Shown here piece by piece: positions 59,436-64,000 of a stretch of DNA of 64,000 nucleotides. Position 1 is the stretch's first letter; the number at the start of each line of letters is the position of its first letter. The position numbers were made by a program, and so were the translations under genes. Under the pieces are notes generated by a model, which did no database searches, was not told the DNA's origin, and saw only the letters and a program-made list of their open reading frames with translations. Origin of the DNA: Kaistia hirudinis (GTDB taxonomy: Bacteria; Pseudomonadota; Alphaproteobacteria; Rhizobiales; Kaistiaceae); the NCBI RefSeq assembly GCF_014196455.1, contig NZ_JACIDS010000005.1, positions 558,001-622,000 of the forward strand, given 5' to 3'.

Positions 59436-60863
59436 ATGATTCCGATCCCTCGTTTCAAGTCGCTCGTGGCGCCGAACATCTTCGATGCCTATGCCGATCC
59501 CAACCTGCTGCTCTACCTCGTCGCCAGCAATCTCCTCTCGCCCGCCACCTGGGAACTCTCGCAAAAGATACAGGGTCGGGTCGCGCAGGAGGCCGAGGCC
59601 GGCCAGCCTTCGAGCCGGTCGCTGATCGCGGAAATCCAGAAGCTTCTCGACCGGAACTTCCAGCATCTTCACGTCGCGCAGGTTGTCGACCTCTATGGCG
59701 AGATCGATCTTGCGGAGGAGCGGTCCCGGCTCGGCGACGATGAGGTCGATGCGGCGCTGCGGCTCATCCTCGGCACCTTCGAAGCCAGGATCCGGTCCGG
59801 CGATATACCGCCCGAGGCCCTTCAGCCCGCGATCGACCGGATCGGCGAAGGGCACTTTCCGGCCTATGTCTATGGCAACATCGACCTTGTTCGGGCCAAC
59901 AGGCGATTGACCGGAAAGTCGCATGCCTCGGTTCGAGGCGTGACCTCATGCGTCGATGAGACAGCCATCTTCGCGGCTCTGGCCATGACCATGCCCCGAG
60001 GCGCCATCGCTCACATCGTCGCCTTGAGCAGCCCGTCCCACACCTCCGCCTTCGGCTGGAGCGGAGACGGCGAACCGTGGTGGTTCTACGGCAAGAACCG
60101 GCTCTATTTCGCCGAGGACTGGCGGCGTTTGGTGAGCCAGTCGCACGCGGGCGATGCGCAGCAGGCCTTCGACCGGCTCCATGCGGATATGAATCGCATC
60201 ATCTCCGCTGCAGGCACATTCGATCTGGAAACCGCAGAAACCAATCTGCCGGACGATCAGTTCAACGAGATCGTCGCGAAGATGGAGAGCTTCTTCGGCG
60301 TGCGCCTGCGGCAGGTCGAGACAGCCCTGTCGCGGCCGTGGATCAGACAACCGGAAGACCCTCTGGCGCGCTATCTCAGGCTGCTCCTCGGAGCGCCCAG
60401 CCTGGAGGACGTTCACCGGATGCTCGGCGACGCGACCGACGAGGCTTCCCAGGGCGTGCTTTTTGCCTTTCGCTCGACCGCAATGATCGACACGGAACCT
60501 TATCTGGCGGTCGCGCGGGACCAGCCGAATGCTCGGCGGCTGGCCGGGACATTGTCGACGATCGAGGATGCCCTCGCCGTCCTGGCATCCATCGACGACA
60601 CGACGTCGATCTTCGGCAGTCGCAGCCGTATCGCGATGCCGGACGAGACGCTGCGTTTCCGTTCGGGAACGGATCGGGACAAGGCTCTGCTGCTGCATGT
60701 CCTTGCCGAGCATCTAGCCGCCCGCGTGGGATTGCCGGGACCGATCGCAACGCTTTTCGCCGACTCCAGGAGTTTCGTGCGGTTGGGAGATCGCTATGTC
60801 GATGCAGGCAGCGGAGAACTGCTGCAAGAGATCTCCGAGCCGATCCTGGTCGAGCTAGCCTGA
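59436..60863 (+). CDS. Unrecognised 475-aa protein with possible transglutaminase-like core
   Basis: The product starts MIPIPRFKSL at 59436, with AGGA 7 nt upstream; an earlier start in this frame lacks a ribosome site. It has no signal peptide or helices. Residues 166-225 contain RGVTSCVDETAIFAALAM and SPSHTSAFGW then EPWWFYGKNRLYF. A cysteine (C172), an acidic pair, a histidine (H202) and an aromatic-rich strand in this order recall the Cys-His pattern of transglutaminase-like folds. The C-terminal 250 residues are helical and unassigned. No family is recognised, and the gene stands alone (250 bp upstream gap, 155 bp downstream gap). Confidence 0.7.
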   Translation: MIPIPRFKSLVAPNIFDAYADPNLLLYLVASNLLSPATWELSQKIQGRVAQEAEAGQPSSRSLIAEIQKLLDRNFQHLHVAQVVDLYGEIDLAEERSRLGDDEVDAALRLILGTFEARIRSGDIPPEALQPAIDRIGEGHFPAYVYGNIDLVRANRRLTGKSHASVRGVTSCVDETAIFAALAMTMPRGAIAHIVALSSPSHTSAFGWSGDGEPWWFYGKNRLYFAEDWRRLVSQSHAGDAQQAFDRLHADMNRIISAAGTFDLETAETNLPDDQFNEIVAKMESFFGVRLRQVETALSRPWIRQPEDPLARYLRLLLGAPSLEDVHRMLGDATDEASQGVLFAFRSTAMIDTEPYLAVARDQPNARRLAGTLSTIEDALAVLASIDDTTSIFGSRSRIAMPDETLRFRSGTDRDKALLLHVLAEHLAARVGLPGPIATLFADSRSFVRLGDRYVDAGSGELLQEISEPILVELA

Positions 60864-61018
60864 AGCAAAGCAAGCCGCGTTCGGGAAGCAAGCCGACCCG
60901 GCGCTCGCTCCACTGCCGCGGGACGGAGATGTCCGCCTTTCGTGAACCGAGCGCCCGGCTGCAGGTTGCCCGCAGGCGCGTGATCGCCGATAAGAGCCTG
61001 ACAGCCAGAGGAGCCCCC

Positions 61019-61633
61019 GTGACGGACCTGGAATCGACCGCCCAACGCCGCGGCCTCATGAAGCGCGCCTTCGACAAGATCATGGAACTGTCGGCCGGGC
61101 CGCATGCGCTCTGGCTGCTGGCCGCCGTCTCCTTTGCCGAGGCGTCCTTCTTCCCGATTCCGCCCGATCCGATCCTGGCGGCGATCGTCCTCGCCCGGCG
61201 CGACCGCGTCTGGATCGCGGCGCTCGTCTGCACCCTCGGCTCGGTCATCGGCGGCCTCGCCGGCTATGCGATCGGCGCGGGGCTTTATGAGGTGGTCGGC
61301 AAGCCGGTCATCGATTTCTACCACCTGCAGGACGCGTTCAACAATTTCCAGACGCGCTTCGACGAGTGGGGCGGCTGGATCATCGTGGCCAAGGGCCTGA
61401 CGCCGATCCCGTTCAAGCTGGTGACGATCGCCTCGGGCGTGGTCCATCTGAACCTCGTCACCTTCGTGGTCGCCTCGATCGTCACGCGCGGCCTGCGCTT
61501 CGTGATCGTGGCTTGGCTGTTCTACCGCTTCGGTCCGCAGGCGCGCGCGATCATCGACGAGCATTTCAACAAGGTGATGATCGCCGGCACGGCCCTGGTC
61601 GTGCTCGGCTTCGTCCTGATCGTCTATATCTGA
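61019..61633 (+). CDS. DedA/YqaA-type inner-membrane protein
   Basis: The 204-aa protein is a VTT/SNARE-associated-family (DedA-like) membrane protein of the YqaA type. It has AEASFFPIPPDPILAAIVLARR, a GSVIGGLAGYAIGAGLYE segment with glycine-rich re-entrant helices, and KGLTPIPFKLVTIASGV with the conserved FxxR/K-type region. Members influence membrane lipid scrambling and pH homeostasis. GTG at 61019 has AGGAG 5 nt upstream. It lies 3 bp before ruvX, so the pair is probably one transcript. Confidence 0.88.
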   Translation: MTDLESTAQRRGLMKRAFDKIMELSAGPHALWLLAAVSFAEASFFPIPPDPILAAIVLARRDRVWIAALVCTLGSVIGGLAGYAIGAGLYEVVGKPVIDFYHLQDAFNNFQTRFDEWGGWIIVAKGLTPIPFKLVTIASGVVHLNLVTFVVASIVTRGLRFVIVAWLFYRFGPQARAIIDEHFNKVMIAGTALVVLGFVLIVYI

Positions 61634-61636
61634 GCG

Positions 61637-62152
61637 ATGACAGGACGCGTCGCCGAACTCGCCGAACTCGCCGAAGAGCTACCGGAAACCGCGGCGATCG
61701 CGGGGCTCGACCTCGGCACCAAGACAATCGGCGTCGCGATCTCCGATCTCGGCCGCCGCATGGCCTCGCCGCTGAAGCTCATCGAACGGAAGAAGTTCAC
61801 GCTCGACGTCGAGGCGCTGATGGCGCTGCTCGGCGAGCGCCAGGCCGCCGCGATCGTCATCGGCCTGCCGCTGAACATGGACGGCAGCGAGGGCCCGCGC
61901 GCCCAGGCGACGCGCGCTTTCGTGCGCAATCTCCTGCCCAAGATCGACCTGCCGGTCGCCTTCTGGGACGAGCGCCTCTCCACCGTGGCGGTCACGCGCA
62001 CGCTGCTGGAGGCCGATACGAGCCGCAAGCGCCGCGCCGAGCTCGTCGACAAGATGGCGGCGGCGTTCATCCTGCAGGGTGCGCTGGACCGCCTCAGGAA
62101 GATCGAGCAGGACCGGGAAGACGAAGCCGATCAGCCCCTCGGGCAGACATAG
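61637..62152 (+). CDS. ruvX: Putative pre-16S rRNA nuclease / Holliday junction resolvase YqgF
   Basis: The 171-aa protein has the RNase-H-like motifs of YqgF/Ruv[32 protein letters not shown] with the GLP(L) motif, and DERLSTVAV. YqgF trims the 5' end of 16S rRNA in E. coli; an older name is Holliday junction resolvase-like. The 3' end overlaps the convergent acyl-CoA dehydrogenase gene by 22 bp. Confidence 0.93.
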   Translation: MTGRVAELAELAEELPETAAIAGLDLGTKTIGVAISDLGRRMASPLKLIERKKFTLDVEALMALLGERQAAAIVIGLPLNMDGSEGPRAQATRAFVRNLLPKIDLPVAFWDERLSTVAVTRTLLEADTSRKRRAELVDKMAAAFILQGALDRLRKIEQDREDEADQPLGQT

Positions 62153-63774
62153 TCGAGGAAGGCGCGGGCGTCGAAGCGCGCGTCGAGCATGCCATAGGTC
62201 GAGCGCCAGGGCTTGCCGAGGCGCGATTCCAGGAAGGCATCGGCGACGACGGCCGGGAAGCGGCGGCGGAGCGTCGCGGCCGCCACTGTCATGGCCAATT
62301 GTTCCGTCAGGATACGCGCGGAGCCCTCGTCGGCCAGCGCCACGGCCGTCGCGGCGCGCAGCACGTTGAGCGTCGAGCGCGCGGCCTGGCCGAGCCCATC
62401 CTCGATCACCCGCAGCGCCGCCTCGAGCGGCTCCGACGAGCGCCGCATGACGCGCATCACGTCGAGGCAGAGCACATTGCCGGGCCCGTCGATCAGCGCG
62501 GGCGCCAGGGCGTCGCGGTAGAGGCGCGCCATCGGCCCCTCCTCGACATAGGCATTGCCACCCGCGCATTCGATCGCCTCGGCGATCAGCGGCGGCGCGA
62601 GCTTCGCGATCCAGTATTTGACGACCGGCGTCATCAGACGCGCAAAGGCCGCCTCAGCGGGATTGTCGTGCGAGCGGTCGATCGCTTCGGCGAGGCGGAA
62701 GACGAGCGCCGCCGCCGCGGTGACGTCGAGCGCCATGTCGGCGAGGACGCGCGTCATCAGCGGCTGGTCGATCAGCGGCGCGCCGAAGGCGCGGCGATGG
62801 CGCACGACATGGACGGCCTCGGCGAGCGCCGCGCGCAGCAGGCCCGCCGCCGCGAGGCCCTGATCGAGCCGCAGCAGCGTCACCGTCTCGGCGATCGTCG
62901 AAACGCCCCGGCCCGCCTCGCCGACGAGATAGCCGGCCGTGCCCGCGAATTCGATCTCGCCGGTCGCGGTGGACCGCGTACCGAGCTTGTCCTTGATGCG
63001 CATCAGGCGGAAGGGATTGCGCTTGCCGTCCGGCATGTAGCGCGGCACCAGGAAGAGCGAGAGCCCTTCCAGCGTCTGCGCGAGCACCAGCAGCGCATCG
63101 CTCATCGGCGCCGTCACGAACCACTTATGGCCGGTCAGGCGATAGGTGCCGTCGCTGCTCGGATCGGCGCGGGTCGAGCCGGACCGAAGGTCCGAGCCGC
63201 TCTGCTTCTCCGTCGTGCCGAAGCCGAGCAATGCACCGCTCTTCTGCTCGGCGGGCAGCACGCGCGAATCATAGCGCCGCGAGCGCAGCATGGGCAGCCA
63301 GGCCTGCGCGAGCTGCGGCGAATGCGCGAGCGCGGCGATGCCGCCGCTCGTCAGCGACATGACGCCGACATGACCGAGCTCGACCTGCGCCGTCATATAG
63401 AGCCGCGCGCCCCGCGCGACGGCCCGCACGCTCGCCTCGGCGCCGCTCGCGTCCCAGATCGAGGCATGGATGCCGGAGGAGACGCTGCGGCGCATCAGCG
63501 CGTGATAGGCCGGGTGATATTCGACCGTATCGATGCGCCGGCCGGTCGGGTCATGCGACTTCAGCACCGGCGGGATCGAATTGGCGAGGCGTGCGAGATC
63601 GGCCATTTCGGCCGAGCCCCATTGCGCGCCGTGGCTCGAAAGCTGTTCGAGCACGGCCTGCGGCAGGCCCTCGATCAGGGCCGCAAGGACGGGATCCGAC
63701 GAATAGAGGTTGACCCCGGACCTTGGAGAGACCTGGTTGCTGACCTCATGCGTCTCGAAGTCGGGCGAAACCAT
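62131..63774 (-). CDS. AidB-like acyl-CoA dehydrogenase
   Basis: The 547-aa protein matches the AidB branch of acyl-CoA dehydrogenases. It has an N-terminal domain longer than normal, [49 protein letters not shown] and [21 protein letters not shown]. AidB in E. coli is an alkylation-induced FAD protein that binds DNA, with a weak isovaleryl-CoA dehydrogenase activity. Here no ada gene is in sight, so the role (DNA protection or acyl-CoA oxidation) is open. The 3' end overlaps ruvX antisense by 22 bp. Confidence 0.92.
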   Translation of the reverse strand: MVSPDFETHEVSNQVSPRSGVNLYSSDPVLAALIEGLPQAVLEQLSSHGAQWGSAEMADLARLANSIPPVLKSHDPTGRRIDTVEYHPAYHALMRRSVSSGIHASIWDASGAEASVRAVARGARLYMTAQVELGHVGVMSLTSGGIAALAHSPQLAQAWLPMLRSRRYDSRVLPAEQKSGALLGFGTTEKQSGSDLRSGSTRADPSSDGTYRLTGHKWFVTAPMSDALLVLAQTLEGLSLFLVPRYMPDGKRNPFRLMRIKDKLGTRSTATGEIEFAGTAGYLVGEAGRGVSTIAETVTLLRLDQGLAAAGLLRAALAEAVHVVRHRRAFGAPLIDQPLMTRVLADMALDVTAAAALVFRLAEAIDRSHDNPAEAAFARLMTPVVKYWIAKLAPPLIAEAIECAGGNAYVEEGPMARLYRDALAPALIDGPGNVLCLDVMRVMRRSSEPLEAALRVIEDGLGQAARSTLNVLRAATAVALADEGSARILTEQLAMTVAAATLRRRFPAVVADAFLESRLGKPWRSTYGMLDARFDARAFLDYVCPRG

Positions 63775-63833
63775 CCCTCTCCAGTCCCCCTCAGTTGCCG
63801 GCGCGAGTGTGCCGACACAAGGTTAATAGGCGG

Positions 63834-63856
63834 AAAAGGGACAGGTGTCTTGTCCC
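63834..63856 (-). terminator. Intrinsic terminator of the upstream minus-strand gene
   Basis: On the minus strand GGGACA and TGTCCC form a 6-bp stem with a 7-nt loop, followed directly by TTTT. It lies 22 bp after the stop of the partial gene at 63879 and before the acyl-CoA dehydrogenase start. Confidence 0.65.
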
Positions 63857-63878
63857 ACAGTTTCTAACCCTCGATTGC

Positions 63879-64000
63879 TCAACGCTTCTTGCCGCCCGGG
63901 CGCGGCTTGAACGAGCCGCCCGGCCGGAAGGACCCCGACCGCTGGGACGAGCCCGCGACCTTCCGATCCCCCTTCGGCAGCCGCCGCCCCTCGCTCATCA
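63879..64000 (-). CDS. 3' end of a gene with a basic Gly/Arg/Pro/Ser-rich tail (partial)
   Basis: The minus strand is open from the right edge to a TGA at 63879-63881 and codes for a basic tail with GSFRPGGSFKPRPGGKKR at the C terminus. Such tails are typical of alphaproteobacterial RNA-binding proteins, for example RluB-type pseudouridine synthases or DEAD-box helicases, but the domain itself is outside the window. An ATG at about 63997 is in frame and probably internal. Which protein it is cannot be decided. Confidence 0.6.
   Translation of the reverse strand, partial: MSEGRRLPKGDRKVAGSSQRSGSFRPGGSFKPRPGGKKR

Noticed and set aside
61366-63867. 833-aa plus-strand open frame across ruvX and the acyl-CoA dehydrogenase
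   Set aside because: It crosses two well-identified genes, has the same Arg/His/Asp-rich shadow composition and no domain.

Overview
The window is GC-rich, densely coded DNA from an alphaproteobacterium, most likely Hyphomicrobiales. The evidence is a DUF1153/SciP cell-cycle regulator next to mnmA, a Rhodobacter-type PmtA methyltransferase, an elongator tRNA-Met with encoded CCA, two intergenic palindromic repeats of a kind common in that order, and many 4-bp ATGA/GTGA gene overlaps. A genus cannot be fixed from the sequence alone. It looks chromosomal: I see no phage, transposase, CRISPR array or replication origin.

Layout. (1) 1-7467: a peptide and D-amino-acid module. A partial M29 aminopeptidase, an MFS transporter, an M81 (MlrC-like) metallopeptidase and RidA lie on the minus strand, divergent from an SDR, an RpiR-type regulator and a D-threonine aldolase/D-serine dehydratase-like PLP enzyme. 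(2) 7493-8554: three small proteins of unknown function. (3) 8699-11268: reverse transsulfuration (cystathionine beta-synthase, then a cystathionine gamma-lyase/synthase). (4) 11337-15208: a hybrid histidine kinase followed by a membrane-anchored glutamate-synthase-like FMN protein. (5) 15483-20463: small regulator/enzyme pairs (HxlR/SDR, XRE/SDR, deaminase/isochorismatase-like hydrolase) with candidate operators and repeats between them. (6) 20669-24537: a complete OsmF-YehYXW-type ABC importer, followed by a DUF2934 protein with a histone-H1-like Ala/Lys tail.

(7) 25270-35575: a cell-surface glycan locus. Two GT-C-like membrane proteins diverge from a six-gene run: a HAD-UbiA fusion, DprE1-like oxidase, DprE2-like reductase, NAD-epimerase, FAD oxidoreductase and GtrA. 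The first three genes match the logic of polyprenyl-phosphate D-arabinose synthesis known from mycobacteria. (8) 35599-50683: two divergent operons. One is a five-gene chain joined only by 4-bp overlaps (periplasmic adaptor, RND pump, SulP transporter, a 103-aa unknown, PPK2). The other is a complete V-type ATPase operon (B-D-I-K-E-DUF2764-A) ending in a tiny lipoprotein. A perfect FNR/FixK box (TTGAT-N4-ATCAA) lies between them, so low oxygen may control one or both.

(9) 50973-54043: a periplasmic glucan synthesis protein and a globin-coupled diguanylate cyclase. (10) 54066-55666: an HxlR regulator divergent from a SnoaL-like protein and an SDR. (11) 55783-64000: tRNA-Met, PmtA, MnmA, SciP with a candidate CtrA box, an MBL-fold hydrolase, an unrecognised protein with a possible transglutaminase-like core, a DedA-type protein, RuvX, an AidB-like acyl-CoA dehydrogenase, and the 3' end of a gene with a basic tail.

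The most notable points are the oxygen-box-linked V-ATPase/PPK2/RND island with its circularly permuted V-ATPase gene order, and the arabinose-donor-like glycan cluster outside actinobacteria.
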